A DNA stretch of 64,000 nucleotides from Flavobacteriaceae bacterium (GCA_021647405.1 JAKIUU010000011.1:1-64000), one strand, 5' to 3'; numbered from the stretch's first letter, positions 42,148-51,682 are shown. A program made the numbers and translations. The notes: generated by a model from the letters alone, not told the origin.

Positions 42148-42636
42148 ATGGATTTAAAAGAAATTCAAAACCTAATTAAATTTGTTGCCAAATCTGGTGC
42201 AACCGAAGTTAAATTAGAAATGGAAGATGTTAAAATCACCATAAGAACTGGCGATTTAAAACACAGCTCAGACAAGATAGTGCAACAAGTACCCATAGCT
42301 ATGCAAGCGGTTCCTCAAGTTGTTATGCCGCCAGAAATAGTTGCAAATGTGCCTGTAGCGCCAGTAACAACTCAACCTGAATCAGATGATTCTAAATATG
42401 TAACCGTAAAGTCACCTATTATAGGTACGTTTTATAGAAAACCATCTCCAGACAAATCTGTATTTGTCAATGTTGGCGATGTGATAAATGTTGGCGATGC
42501 CGTTTGTATTATAGAAGCTATGAAGTTATTTAACGAGATAGAATCTGAAGTTTCGGGTAAAATTGTAAAGGTTCTTGTCGATGATGCTACGCCTGTAGAA
42601 TTCGATCAACCTTTATTTTTAGTAGATCCATCATAA
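42148..42636 (+). CDS. accB: Biotin carboxyl carrier protein of acetyl-CoA carboxylase
   Basis: A 162-residue BCCP. The N-terminal helix (MDLKEIQNLIKFVAKS) is followed by a Val/Pro/Gln-rich linker (about 50-80). The biotinyl domain has the EAMKLF motif with biotin acceptor Lys126. It carries carboxybiotin between AccC and the carboxyltransferase. Confidence 0.96.
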   Translation: MDLKEIQNLIKFVAKSGATEVKLEMEDVKITIRTGDLKHSSDKIVQQVPIAMQAVPQVVMPPEIVANVPVAPVTTQPESDDSKYVTVKSPIIGTFYRKPSPDKSVFVNVGDVINVGDAVCIIEAMKLFNEIESEVSGKIVKVLVDDATPVEFDQPLFLVDPS

Positions 42637-42644
42637 CAATTAAA

Positions 42645-42700
42645 GATTCCAAAATACAAATCTCAAAATCCATTATTTGGAATTTGTAGTTGGGGTTTGA
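42645..42700. repeat. Imperfect inverted repeat between accB and accC
   Basis: TACAAAT (42655-42661) and ATTTGTA (42682-42688) with internal TCCAAAA and TTTGGA segments form an imperfect stem. It resembles AATTCCAAA-type dispersed flavobacterial repeats. Confidence 0.4.
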
Positions 42701-42719
42701 AATTTTTAAAATAAAAGTT

Positions 42720-44063
42720 ATGTTTAAAAAAATATTAATTGCCAATAGGGGAGAAATTGCTTTACGTATTATCAGAACCTGTAAAGAAATGGGTATTAAA
42801 TCTGTGGCGGTTTATTCTACTGCTGATGCAGAGAGTTTACATGTTAAATTTGCTGATGAAGCCGTTTGTATTGGCCCTCCGCCAAGCAGTGATTCCTATT
42901 TAAAAATTTCGAATATTTTAGCAGCTGCCGAAATTACTGATGCCGATGCCATACATCCAGGTTATGGTTTTTTAGCCGAGAATGCACGATTTTCTAAACT
43001 GTGCGAAGAACACAAAATCAAATTTATTGGCGCTACTGCCGAGATGATTAACAAGATGGGCGATAAAGCCTCGGCCAGAGCAACTATGAAAGCTGCAGGA
43101 GTGCCAATTATACCAGGATCTGAGGGGGTTATTTCATCGTTTCCAATGGCTGAAGAAATGGCCGAAGAGATGGGATACCCTGTTATGCTTAAAGCTACAG
43201 CAGGAGGTGGCGGTAAAGGAATGCGTGCTGTCTGGAAAGGAGAAGATTTAAAAAGTGCATGGGATGCCGCAAGACAAGAAGCCAAAGCTTGTTTTGATAA
43301 TGATGCCATGTATATGGAAAAACTGATTGAAAATCCCCGACATATAGAAATTCAAGTAATAGGAGATTCTTTTGGAAAAGCCTGTCATTTATCTGAACGT
43401 GATTGTTCTATACAACGCCGCCATCAAAAATTGACCGAAGAGACACCTTCGCCTTTTATGACAAAATCTTTACGTAAAAAAATGGGTGATGCTGCTGTAA
43501 AAGCAACAGAATCTGTTAAATATGAAGGGGCAGGAACAATAGAATTCTTGGTTGACAAAAACAGAAATTTCTATTTTATGGAAATGAATACACGTATCCA
43601 GGTTGAGCATCCAATTACCGAACAGGTAGTTGAGTTCGATTTAATTCGTGAGCAAATATTGGTAGCTGCGGGTGTTCCCATTAAAGGCAAAAACTATTTC
43701 CCTAGGTTACATTCTATTGAGTGTCGTATAAATGCAGAAGATCCTTATAATGATTTTAGACCTTCGCCAGGAACGATTACCAATTTACATTTACCAGGAG
43801 GGCATGGTATTCGCGTAGATACACATGTTTATGCAGGGTATCGCATTCCGCCAAACTACGATTCTATGATTGCAAAACTTATTACAACAGCACAATCAAG
43901 AGAGGAAGCTATTAGTAAGATGAGCCGCGCTCTAGGTGAATTTGTGGTTGAGGGTGTAAAAACAACCATTCCTTTTCACAGACAACTTATGAATAACGAT
44001 AAATATCTTTCGGGTGATTACACCACCAAATTTATGGAAGATTTTGTTATTAAGCCGTTATAA
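42720..44063 (+). CDS. accC: Acetyl-CoA carboxylase, biotin carboxylase subunit
   Basis: A 447-residue protein from MFKKILIANRGEIALRI, the conserved N-terminus. ATP-grasp motifs: GGGGKGMRAV, MEKLIENPRHIEIQV, ERDCSIQRRHQKL and FYFMEMNTRIQVEHPITE. It carboxylates biotin on AccB. A start 10 codons upstream is open but not conserved in form. It ends the fabH-accB-accC set. Confidence 0.97.
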   Translation: MFKKILIANRGEIALRIIRTCKEMGIKSVAVYSTADAESLHVKFADEAVCIGPPPSSDSYLKISNILAAAEITDADAIHPGYGFLAENARFSKLCEEHKIKFIGATAEMINKMGDKASARATMKAAGVPIIPGSEGVISSFPMAEEMAEEMGYPVMLKATAGGGGKGMRAVWKGEDLKSAWDAARQEAKACFDNDAMYMEKLIENPRHIEIQVIGDSFGKACHLSERDCSIQRRHQKLTEETPSPFMTKSLRKKMGDAAVKATESVKYEGAGTIEFLVDKNRNFYFMEMNTRIQVEHPITEQVVEFDLIREQILVAAGVPIKGKNYFPRLHSIECRINAEDPYNDFRPSPGTITNLHLPGGHGIRVDTHVYAGYRIPPNYDSMIAKLITTAQSREEAISKMSRALGEFVVEGVKTTIPFHRQLMNNDKYLSGDYTTKFMEDFVIKPL

Positions 44064-44082
44064 GGCTGGTTACATAATTTAT

Positions 44083-44121
44083 AAAAAAAGAGGATTTACA
44101 TTTGTTTTTCCTCTTTTTTTT
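44083..44121 (+). terminator. Terminator after accC, with a promoter-like loop
   Basis: AAAAAGAGGA (44085-44094) pairs with TCCTCTTTTT (44109-44118) and T tract follows. The 14-nt loop contains TACATTTG (44097-44104), a perfect -7 promoter box, 45 bp before the Lrp gene, so terminator and promoter appear superimposed. Confidence 0.8.
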
Positions 44122-44148
44122 ATAGTTTTGAATTAAAAAGACAATCAA

Positions 44149-44613
44149 ATGAATAAAAACAGCTTAAAAATTGATGGTATCGACAAAATCATCTTACACC
44201 ATTTGATGAAAGATGCCAGAAAACCTATTTTGAGTATCGCAAGAGAAGTGGGTGTATCGGGAGCAGCGATACATCAGCGATTAAAAAAGTTGGAAGCTTC
44301 GGGTTTGATAGAGGGATCAAAAATTATTGTTAATACAGAACTATTGGGCTATAAAACATTGGCTTTTGTGGGTATATTTTTAGATGTAGCAAGTAAAATA
44401 TCTACAGCTTTAAAAAGTTTGACAGAAATTCCAGAGGTGGTAGAAAGCCATTATACCACTGGTAATTATGCCATTTTTGTAAAGATACTTTGTAAAGATA
44501 ATGCCCATCTTATGCATCTATTAAACAAAGAAATTCAGTCTATAAAGGGTGTGGCACGTACCGAGACCTTTATTTCGTTAGAACAACAAATTAACAGACA
44601 GATTAAAATTTAG
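44149..44613 (+). CDS. Lrp/AsnC-family transcriptional regulator
   Basis: A 154-residue protein with N-terminal winged HTH (IDKIILHHLMKDARKPILSIAREVGVSGAAIHQRLKKLEASGLIEG) and C-terminal RAM/ASNC ligand domain (VVESHYTTGNYAIFVKI). It probably senses an amino acid or similar metabolite. It is a single gene converging on the zinc peptidase gene. Confidence 0.93.
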   Translation: MNKNSLKIDGIDKIILHHLMKDARKPILSIAREVGVSGAAIHQRLKKLEASGLIEGSKIIVNTELLGYKTLAFVGIFLDVASKISTALKSLTEIPEVVESHYTTGNYAIFVKILCKDNAHLMHLLNKEIQSIKGVARTETFISLEQQINRQIKI

Positions 44614-44619
44614 TTAACC

Positions 44620-45285
44620 TTAGCGTCTGTTAAAAATACTGAGATAATAAAGCAAAGTAGCCAAAGCGCCAATAGCTGCTACCACATATGTTCTGGCCGC
44701 CCACTTTAGGGCATCTTGCGCACCTTTGTGTTCTTGTGGCGATAAAAAGTTTTTAGTGTTTAACCAAACCAAGGCTCTATTGCTGGCATCGTATTCTACA
44801 GGCAATGTGATAAAACTAAAAAGAACATTGGCTGCAAAAAGGACGATCCCTATTAATAGCAAATACGGAAAAGTGTTAAAAAAGAGTATGCCACCAATAA
44901 GTAGAAATGACCCATATTTTGAAGCAATATTTATAGTAGGAACCAATTGGGTACGTAAATTTAACCAAGCATAACTTTTGGCGTGTTGTACAGCATGACC
45001 ACATTCGTGAGCGGCCACTGCTGCCGAAGAAATACTTGTGCCATTATACACATCATTACTTAAATTAACAGTTTTATTTCTTGGGTCATAATGGTCTGTC
45101 AATTGGCCAGCAGTAGAAATTACTTTTACATCATATATATTATTGTCAGCCAACATTTGCTCGGCAATCTCTTTTCCGCTTAAATTGTTTTGTAAGGTTA
45201 TTTTAGAATATTTTTTAAATTTTTGCTTAAGACTGTATTGTACATACCAACTTAAACCACCAATAACTATAATAAGTAATAACAT
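44620..45285 (-). CDS. Zinc-dependent membrane metallopeptidase (YugP-like)
   Basis: A 221-residue protein from MLLLIIVIGG. It has an N-terminal helix, an HExxH zinc motif in AAHECGHAVQH, a GQLTDHYDPRNKTVNLS segment and two or three C-terminal helices. This is the DUF2268-like/YugP neutral zinc metallopeptidase family, with substrate unknown. A longer frame 24 codons upstream overlaps the asparaginase promoter region. Confidence 0.88.
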   Translation of the reverse strand: MLLLIIVIGGLSWYVQYSLKQKFKKYSKITLQNNLSGKEIAEQMLADNNIYDVKVISTAGQLTDHYDPRNKTVNLSNDVYNGTSISSAAVAAHECGHAVQHAKSYAWLNLRTQLVPTINIASKYGSFLLIGGILFFNTFPYLLLIGIVLFAANVLFSFITLPVEYDASNRALVWLNTKNFLSPQEHKGAQDALKWAARTYVVAAIGALATLLYYLSIFNRR

Positions 45286-45358
45286 TTTGTAAGAATTAAA
45301 ATTAATATTAGTAATATCTTTACAGCATAAATTATTCCAATTTATAAAACAAGTCAAA

Positions 45359-46384
45359 ATGTCAAAACAACGAAATATATTGCTAGTTTACACTGGGGGT
45401 ACAATTGGCATGATAAAAGATCCTATTACAGGTGTGCTTCGTGCTTTTAATTTTGACAAATTGTTAAAAAGAATTCCCGAGTTAAATTTGTTAGACTGTA
45501 AAATTGCGACGGTGTCTTTTAATGAGCCTATTGATTCATCAGATATGAATACCAAATATTATATTGATTTGGTAGAAATCATTGAGAAAAACTATGATGA
45601 TTATGATGGATTTGTTGTTTTGTCTGGATCAGATACAATGTCTTATGCCAGTTCTGCAGTAAGTTTTATGTTAGAAAATTTGAGCAAACCAGTTATTTTT
45701 ACAGGATCGCAATTACCTATTGGCGATTTAAGAACCGACGCTAAAGAAAATTTAATAACAGCCATACAAATAGCATCATCATATATAAATGATATCCCTA
45801 TAGTACCCGAAGTGGCCTTGTATTTCGAATATCAATTATACAGAGCCAACAGAACAACAAAAATAAATGCAGAACATTTTGAAGCTTTTGCCTCTTTAAA
45901 TTATCCACCACTAGCAAAGTCAGGGGTGCATTTAAAATTTAACACAGAGGTTATCATGCCTTATAGTAAAAAGGAATTGATTGTTAGAAAAGTTTTAGAC
46001 ACTAATGTTGTAATTTTAAAATTGTTTCCGGGTATAACAAAAGCAACGGTTTCTAGTATTTTGAACATTAAAAGCCTAAAAGGCATAATTATTGAGACTT
46101 ATGGTTCTGGCAATGCGCCTACCGCACTTTGGTTTATTGATTTATTAAAGGATGCCATACAAAAAGGCATCTTTATTATTAATGTAACACAGTGTTCAGG
46201 AGGAAGTGTAAATTTGGGACAATACGATACGAGCATACAGTTAAAAAAAATAGGAATAATTGACGGAAAAGACATTACTACAGAATCGGCTGTAGCTAAG
46301 TTTATGTATTTGTTGGGAACAAAAATAACAGCAAAAGACTTCAAAAAGGTTTTTGAAACATCATTAAGAGGAGAAATCACCTAG
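45359..46384 (+). CDS. L-asparaginase, type I
   Basis: A 341-residue asparaginase. The first catalytic Thr lies in LVYTGGTIGM, and the second triad in VVLSGSDTMSYASSAVSF. LGI-type C-terminal allosteric domain (about 215-335) is present. No signal peptide, so it is cytoplasmic. It hydrolyses Asn to Asp and ammonia. Confidence 0.92.
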   Translation: MSKQRNILLVYTGGTIGMIKDPITGVLRAFNFDKLLKRIPELNLLDCKIATVSFNEPIDSSDMNTKYYIDLVEIIEKNYDDYDGFVVLSGSDTMSYASSAVSFMLENLSKPVIFTGSQLPIGDLRTDAKENLITAIQIASSYINDIPIVPEVALYFEYQLYRANRTTKINAEHFEAFASLNYPPLAKSGVHLKFNTEVIMPYSKKELIVRKVLDTNVVILKLFPGITKATVSSILNIKSLKGIIIETYGSGNAPTALWFIDLLKDAIQKGIFIINVTQCSGGSVNLGQYDTSIQLKKIGIIDGKDITTESAVAKFMYLLGTKITAKDFKKVFETSLRGEIT

Positions 46385-46444
46385 AAAGTTTTTCAAAATA
46401 AAATATTTTTCGTTAATTGCCACTCTCAAAAAAAAGCCATTTTA

Positions 46445-46531
46445 GGAGAGGTGGCCGAGCGGCTTAAGGCGCATGCTTGGAAAGCATGTTTACAAGAAAT
46501 TGTAACGGGGGTTCGAATCCCTTTCTCTCCG
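46445..46531 (+). tRNA. tRNA-Ser (GGA)
   Basis: An 87-nt class II tRNA: acceptor GGAGAGG/TCTCTCC, D-arm GCCGAGCGGCTTAAGGC, anticodon stem GCATG-CTTGGAA-type loop with anticodon GGA, a long variable arm (TTTACAAGAAATTGTAAC) and T-arm GGGGGTTCGAATCCC. The discriminator is G, as expected for Ser. CCA is not encoded. Confidence 0.95.
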
Positions 46532-46604
46532 CTCAGAATTGCTTTTTTAAATAATATTTATATCTTTAACCCGTTAACAATTTAATCAATTTAAGAATAG
46601 AAAC

Positions 46605-47420
46605 ATGAAAAGAGTATTTAGCATCCTTGCCATTGCAGGATTATTGTTTTTTAGTGCAACACCAGCTGTTTATGCACAAGATGGAACAAACACAGATCAA
46701 GTTGCAGATTCTACAGTAGTAGACTCTACACAAACAAAAGAAGTGGTGCCTGTTGAAGCAACTTCAGACGAAGTTAAACCAGAAGCAGAAAAAACATTTC
46801 ACCAAGTATTAAAACAAAAATTTATTGAAGGTGGTCCTGGCTTTATGGGAATCGTACTTTTAACATTAATTTTTGGTTTGGCTATTGCGATAGAAAGAAT
46901 TATCTATCTTAATATGGCTACAACAAACACTAAAAAATTAGTTCAAGGCGTTGAAGATGCTCTGAATTCTGGAGGTGTTGAAGCTGCAAAAGAATTATGC
47001 AGAAACACCAAAGGACCTGTTGCATCAATCTTTTATCAAGGTTTAGACCGTATGGACGAAGGTATTGACAATGTAGAAAAAGCCGTTGTTGGATACGGAG
47101 GCGTTCAAATGGGATTACTAGAGAAAAATATTTCTTGGTTGTCTTTATTTATTGCTTTAGCACCAATGCTTGGTTTTATGGGTACAGTAATCGGTATGAT
47201 TGGTGCCTTTGACGCTATTGAAGCTGCAGGTGATATTTCTCCATCATTGGTAGCAAACGGTATTAAAGTGGCCTTATTAACAACTGTATTTGGTCTAATT
47301 GTTGCCATTATCCTTCAAATATTTTATAATTATATTATTTCAAAAATTGATGGTATAGTTAACAGTATGGAAGATGCATCAATTACTTTAATAGATGTGT
47401 TGGTTAGAAATAAAAACTAA
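46605..47420 (+). CDS. exbB: ExbB/TolQ/MotA-family proton channel protein
   Basis: A 271-residue protein with a signal-like N-terminal helix ending in VYAQ, a Val/Glu/Thr-rich linker (25-62) and three membrane helices. The MotA_ExbB core is SLFIALAPMLGFMGTVIGMIGAF, then LVANGIKVALLTTVFGLIVAI. It should couple proton flow with the two ExbD proteins to TonB-dependent transport. The N-terminal extension is common in Bacteroidetes ExbB. Confidence 0.93.
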   Translation: MKRVFSILAIAGLLFFSATPAVYAQDGTNTDQVADSTVVDSTQTKEVVPVEATSDEVKPEAEKTFHQVLKQKFIEGGPGFMGIVLLTLIFGLAIAIERIIYLNMATTNTKKLVQGVEDALNSGGVEAAKELCRNTKGPVASIFYQGLDRMDEGIDNVEKAVVGYGGVQMGLLEKNISWLSLFIALAPMLGFMGTVIGMIGAFDAIEAAGDISPSLVANGIKVALLTTVFGLIVAIILQIFYNYIISKIDGIVNSMEDASITLIDVLVRNKN

Positions 47421-47429
47421 TAATTGATT

Positions 47430-47876
47430 ATGAAAAACACTAAAATATTAAATATAGTTGTAGGTGTTGTCATGCTATTAGGTTTATTCTTTTGGATTAG
47501 AACAGGTATGAATGGTGATGAACTTGAAGGTAATTTAGAATTACAAGCAAGTGTTTTAGATCCTTTTAGTTGGCTAATGTATTTATTATTGATAGCCGCA
47601 GCACTAATTTCAGTAGGGTTTTCAATAAAAAACCTTATTAGACATCCTGAACTTTTAAAAAGATCATTAATCGGATTGGCAGGCATGGCCGTTATTTTGT
47701 TGTTGGCATATGTATTATCGCCAGACAACGTGGTAACAAGTATAAAAGGAATTGAATTGGCTTCTTCATCTGTATCTAAATGGGTAAGTACTGGTATTTG
47801 GTACTCACTTTTATTAGGTGCTGTAGGCTTATTGTTCTTTGTTTATGACTTTGTAAAATCTTTTATTAATAATTAA
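47430..47876 (+). CDS. Membrane protein between exbB and exbD
   Basis: A 148-residue protein with three or four membrane helices (about 7-22, 42-64, 74-95 and 118-140). No named family is evident. The same position between exbB and exbD in an otherwise uninterrupted operon (9 bp and 5 bp spacers) suggests a fourth component of the energy-transduction unit (inference). Confidence 0.75.
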   Translation: MKNTKILNIVVGVVMLLGLFFWIRTGMNGDELEGNLELQASVLDPFSWLMYLLLIAAALISVGFSIKNLIRHPELLKRSLIGLAGMAVILLLAYVLSPDNVVTSIKGIELASSSVSKWVSTGIWYSLLLGAVGLLFFVYDFVKSFINN

Positions 47877-47881
47877 TAGAA

Positions 47882-48466
47882 ATGGCAAGACGAGAAACAC
47901 CAGAAATAAATGCAGGCTCAATGGCCGATATTGCTTTCTTGCTTTTGATTTTTTTCTTGGTTACCACAACTATGGATGTGACTTCGGGTATCAATAGAAA
48001 ATTACCCGAAAAACCACCTAAAGATGCGCCACCACCACCAAAAATTAAAGAAAGAAACATTTTTGAGGTTAATATTAACAGAAGTAATAAACTGTTGGTA
48101 GAAGGTAAAGAAATGCATGTAAGCGAAATTAGAGAAGCTGCAATGGCTTTTATTGATAACGGAGGGGGTACTGTTACCGACGGAAAAGGTAAAAATGATT
48201 GCACATATTGCGAAGGGAAAAGAGATCCAGATTCGTCTGATAATCCTAAAAAAGCAATTATCTCTTTACAAAATGATAGGGGAACTTCTTACGAAACCTA
48301 TATCACAGTTCAAAATGAATTGGTATTGGCTTACTCAATTTTAAGAGAAAGATATTCTATGAAAGTATTTGGCAAATCTTTTGATAACCTCAGTAAGGAA
48401 AATCAGAAAAAGGTCAAAGAAGCTTATCCTCAAATTATATCTGAAGCAGAACCTACTAAATCATAA
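47882..48466 (+). CDS. exbD: ExbD/TolR-family protein 1
   Basis: A 194-residue protein with one membrane helix (MADIAFLLLIFFLVTTTMD) carrying the conserved proton-binding Asp, then a Pro-rich linker (KPPKDAPPPPK) and the periplasmic domain. The periplasmic part has a two-Cys loop (DCTYCEGKRDP), not usual in short ExbD. It works with ExbB and the second ExbD. Confidence 0.92.
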   Translation: MARRETPEINAGSMADIAFLLLIFFLVTTTMDVTSGINRKLPEKPPKDAPPPPKIKERNIFEVNINRSNKLLVEGKEMHVSEIREAAMAFIDNGGGTVTDGKGKNDCTYCEGKRDPDSSDNPKKAIISLQNDRGTSYETYITVQNELVLAYSILRERYSMKVFGKSFDNLSKENQKKVKEAYPQIISEAEPTKS

Positions 48467-48469
48467 ACT

Positions 48470-48949
48470 ATGTCTAAATTTACTAAAAAGAAAAAAGGAT
48501 TACCACCAATATCTACAGCATCATTACCCGATATTGTTTTTATGTTGCTATTCTTTTTTATGGTAACTACTGTGATGCGAGAAACGGATGCGTTAATTGA
48601 CGTTAAAGTACCTACAGCTACTGAAGTTAAAAAGTTAGAACGTAAAAGTTTGGTAAGTTATATTTATGTTGGGAAACCAAAACAAAAATATCGTGCTAAA
48701 TACGGCAGTTCAGATAAAATTCAATTAAATGATAAATTTGCTTCTGTTGGTGATATCGCGAGTTTTATAATGGCCGAGAGAGCTACTAGAAAAGAAGAAG
48801 AAATACCTTATATGACAACCTCTATCAAAGCTGATAAGAAATCCAATATGGGTATTATTTCAGACATCAAATTACAATTACGTGATGTAAATGCACTTAA
48901 AATTAATTACGCTACTCATAAAGGTAAAGATACCCAAATGAATTTCTAA
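48470..48949 (+). CDS. exbD: ExbD/TolR-family protein 2
   Basis: A 159-residue ExbD paralogue with helix LPDIVFMLLFFFMVTTVM and the conserved Asp, followed by a basic periplasmic domain (VGKPKQKYRAKYG). It starts 3 bp after the first exbD. A heterodimer of the two ExbD proteins is likely. Closed by a strong terminator. Confidence 0.92.
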   Translation: MSKFTKKKKGLPPISTASLPDIVFMLLFFFMVTTVMRETDALIDVKVPTATEVKKLERKSLVSYIYVGKPKQKYRAKYGSSDKIQLNDKFASVGDIASFIMAERATRKEEEIPYMTTSIKADKKSNMGIISDIKLQLRDVNALKINYATHKGKDTQMNF

Positions 48950-48969
48950 TTAATTTATACACAACAACA

Positions 48970-48998
48970 AAAAGGCTGCCAATTGGCAGCCTTTTTTA
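48970..48998 (+). terminator. Terminator of the exb operon
   Basis: AAGGCTGCC (48972-48980), loop AATT, GGCAGCCTT (48985-48993), then T tract. Confidence 0.92.
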
Positions 48999-49035
48999 TT
49001 TTGACTGCAAATACAAAACAAGTTTTTATAAAGAA

Positions 49036-49065
49036 TTGTCCTTCAAAATAATAATTGTATATTTG
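49036..49065 (+). promoter_or_regulatory. rpsO promoter
   Basis: TTG at 49036-49038 and TATATTTG at 49058-49065, 19 bp apart, a close match to the Bacteroidetes consensus, 44 bp before the rpsO ATG. Confidence 0.6.
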
Positions 49066-49109
49066 CGCCCAATTAAATTATACATAAAAATCATTTAAAT
49101 AATATTGGC

Positions 49110-49379
49110 ATGTACTTAACAAAAGAAACAAAACAAGACATTTTTAAAAAGCACGGAAAATCTGAATCAGATACCGGAACTTCTGAAGGGCAAATTGCCT
49201 TATTTACTTTTAGAATCAATCACTTAACCGAACATTTAAAAAAGAATCGCAAAGATTTTAATACAGAGCGTTCATTGGTTAAATTGGTTGGTAAACGCAG
49301 AAGTTTGCTTGACTATTTAAAAGCCAAAGATATCACAAGATATCGTGCTATCATTAAAGAGTTGGCTTTAAGAAAATAA
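49110..49379 (+). CDS. rpsO: 30S ribosomal protein S15
   Basis: An 89-residue uS15 with KHGKSESDTGTSEGQIALFTFRINHLTEHLKKN and SLVKLVGKRRSLLDYLKAKD. Length and sequence are standard. It is separated from pnp by its own terminator, as in many bacteria. Confidence 0.97.
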   Translation: MYLTKETKQDIFKKHGKSESDTGTSEGQIALFTFRINHLTEHLKKNRKDFNTERSLVKLVGKRRSLLDYLKAKDITRYRAIIKELALRK

Positions 49380-49389
49380 ACAATTACAT

Positions 49390-49416
49390 AAGAGGCTTTA
49401 AAAGCCTCTTTTTTTA
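49390..49416 (+). terminator. Terminator after rpsO
   Basis: AAGAGGCTTT (49390-49399) and AAAGCCTCTT (49401-49410), followed by T5. The hairpin can also open the outer pairs to form a usual loop. Confidence 0.85.
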
Positions 49417-49521
49417 TAAAAAGGCTATAACTTAGCATTTCATTGGCAATAAACAACACACAACTTTATTTATTGTTTAATCAAACCTATAATTATGATA
49501 GGTTTAAAAATTTAAAAAATT

Positions 49522-51660
49522 ATGATGCCTAAAGTATTCAAAGAAATTATTGATTTAGGAGATGGTAGAACCGTCAGTATTGAAACTGGTAAATTAGCCA
49601 AACAAGCACACGGATCGGTTGTTGTACAAATGGGTGATGCTATGTTATTGTGTACGGTTGTATCTAACTACAAAGCAAGTCCAGTAGATTTTTTACCATT
49701 AACGGTAGATTATCGTGAAAAATTTGCGGCTGCGGGGCGTTACCCTGGTGGGTTCTTCAAAAGAGAAGCCAGACCTAGTGACGGAGAAGTATTGACAATG
49801 CGTTTAGTAGACCGTGTTTTACGTCCGTTATTTCCAAAAGACTACCACTATGAAGTACAGGTTATGATTCAGTTAATGTCTCATGACGAAAACGTAATGC
49901 CGGATGCACTAGCTGGTTTAGCCGCGTCAGCAGCCATCCAATTAAGTGATTTTCCTTTTGAATGTGCCATTTCTGAAGCACGTGTAGCCAGAGTAAATGG
50001 CGAATTCGTTATTAATCCAAGTAGAGCGCAATTAGCAGAATCTGATATCGAAATGATGATTGGTGCTTCTACAGATTCTGTTATGATGGTTGAAGGAGAG
50101 ATGGATGAATGTAGCGAAGAAGATATGGCAGAGGCAATTAAATTTGCTCACGAAGCTATTAAAGTACAAATTACTGCTCAAGAAAGATTAGCAGATGCTG
50201 TTGGCAGAAAAGAAGTACGTGAATATGAAACTGCTGAAGAAAACGAAGATTTAGCAAAAAGAATTCACGAACTAACATACGATAAATGTTATGCTATTGC
50301 TAAAAAAGGGACTTCTAAAGCAGAACGAAGTTTGGCTTTTTCTGAAGTGAAAGAAGAAGTTAAAGCAACTTTTACTGAAGAAGAATTAGAAGAATATGGT
50401 GATCTTGTTGGTAATTATTATAATAAGGCACAAAAAGAAGCCATACGCGAATTAACTTTAAGTGAAGGGATTCGTTTAGACGGGCGTAAAACTACCGAAA
50501 TAAGACCAATTTGGTCTGAAATAGATTACTTACCATCTGTTCATGGTTCTGCTATATTTACAAGAGGAGAAACTCAAGCGCTAGCTACAGTTACTCTTGG
50601 AACTTCTAGAGATGCTAATAAAATAGATATGCCATCATTTGAAGGTGAAGAAAATTTCTATTTACATTATAATTTTCCTCCTTTTTGTACAGGTGAAGCG
50701 CGTCCTTTAAGAGGAACATCACGTAGAGAAGTAGGTCACGGTAATTTAGCCCAACGTGGATTAAAAGGAATGATTCCAGAAGACTGCCCTTATACTGTAA
50801 GAGTGGTTTCAGAAGTATTAGAATCTAACGGTTCTTCTTCAATGGCAACTGTTTGTGCTGGTACAATGGCATTAATGGATGCAGGTGTGCAAATGATAAG
50901 ACCTGTTTCGGGTATTGCTATGGGATTAATTTCTGATGGCGACCGTTATGCTGTTTTATCTGATATTTTAGGTGATGAAGATCATTTAGGAGATATGGAC
51001 TTTAAGGTAACTGGTACTTCTGAAGGAATTACTGCTTGCCAGATGGATATTAAAATAAAAGGATTGTCTTATGAGATTTTAGTTAGTGCACTAAAACAAG
51101 CACGTGAAGGCCGTTTCCATATTTTAGAAAAAATCACTGAGACTATCAAACAACCTAATGCAGATGTTAAATCATATGCACCAAAAATGGTAACGAAAGT
51201 TATTGCTAACGAATTTATTGGGGCGCTAATTGGTCCTGGCGGAAAAACAATTCAAGAAATACAAAAAGTAACAGGATGTACTCTTGTTATCAATGAAGAT
51301 CCTGTAACTGAAGAAGGTATTGTTGAAATATTAGGTACCAACCAAGAAGGTATTGATGCCGTTCTTGCTAAAATTGACTCCATTACATTCAAACCTGTAA
51401 GAGGGAGTGTTTACGAAGTGAAAGTTATAAAAATGCTCGACTTTGGTGCTGTTGTAGAATATGTTGAAGCACCAGGTAACGAAGTCTTATTACATATTTC
51501 TGAATTGGCTTGGGCACGTACCGAAAATGTTACAGATGTTGTTAATATAGGTGATGTATTCGATGTGAAATACTTTGGTAGAGATCCTAAAACAAGAAAA
51601 GAGAAAGTGTCAAGAAAAGCACTTTTACCTAGACCTGAAAGGGCTCCTAGAAAAGAATAA
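49522..51660 (+). CDS. pnp: Polyribonucleotide nucleotidyltransferase (PNPase)
   Basis: A 712-residue PNPase with two RNase PH domains (YREKFAAAGRYPGGFFKREARPSD and LRGTSRREVGHGNLAQRGLKGMIP), a helical linker, KH domain (IGALIGPGGKTIQEIQKVTG) and C-terminal S1 domain (EVKVIKMLDFGAVVEYVEAPGNEVLLHISELAW). It degrades RNA 3'-5' by phosphorolysis. Confidence 0.97.
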   Translation: MMPKVFKEIIDLGDGRTVSIETGKLAKQAHGSVVVQMGDAMLLCTVVSNYKASPVDFLPLTVDYREKFAAAGRYPGGFFKREARPSDGEVLTMRLVDRVLRPLFPKDYHYEVQVMIQLMSHDENVMPDALAGLAASAAIQLSDFPFECAISEARVARVNGEFVINPSRAQLAESDIEMMIGASTDSVMMVEGEMDECSEEDMAEAIKFAHEAIKVQITAQERLADAVGRKEVREYETAEENEDLAKRIHELTYDKCYAIAKKGTSKAERSLAFSEVKEEVKATFTEEELEEYGDLVGNYYNKAQKEAIRELTLSEGIRLDGRKTTEIRPIWSEIDYLPSVHGSAIFTRGETQALATVTLGTSRDANKIDMPSFEGEENFYLHYNFPPFCTGEARPLRGTSRREVGHGNLAQRGLKGMIPEDCPYTVRVVSEVLESNGSSSMATVCAGTMALMDAGVQMIRPVSGIAMGLISDGDRYAVLSDILGDEDHLGDMDFKVTGTSEGITACQMDIKIKGLSYEILVSALKQAREGRFHILEKITETIKQPNADVKSYAPKMVTKVIANEFIGALIGPGGKTIQEIQKVTGCTLVINEDPVTEEGIVEILGTNQEGIDAVLAKIDSITFKPVRGSVYEVKVIKMLDFGAVVEYVEAPGNEVLLHISELAWARTENVTDVVNIGDVFDVKYFGRDPKTRKEKVSRKALLPRPERAPRKE

Positions 51661-51682
51661 TTATATATATTCTTATAAAAAG

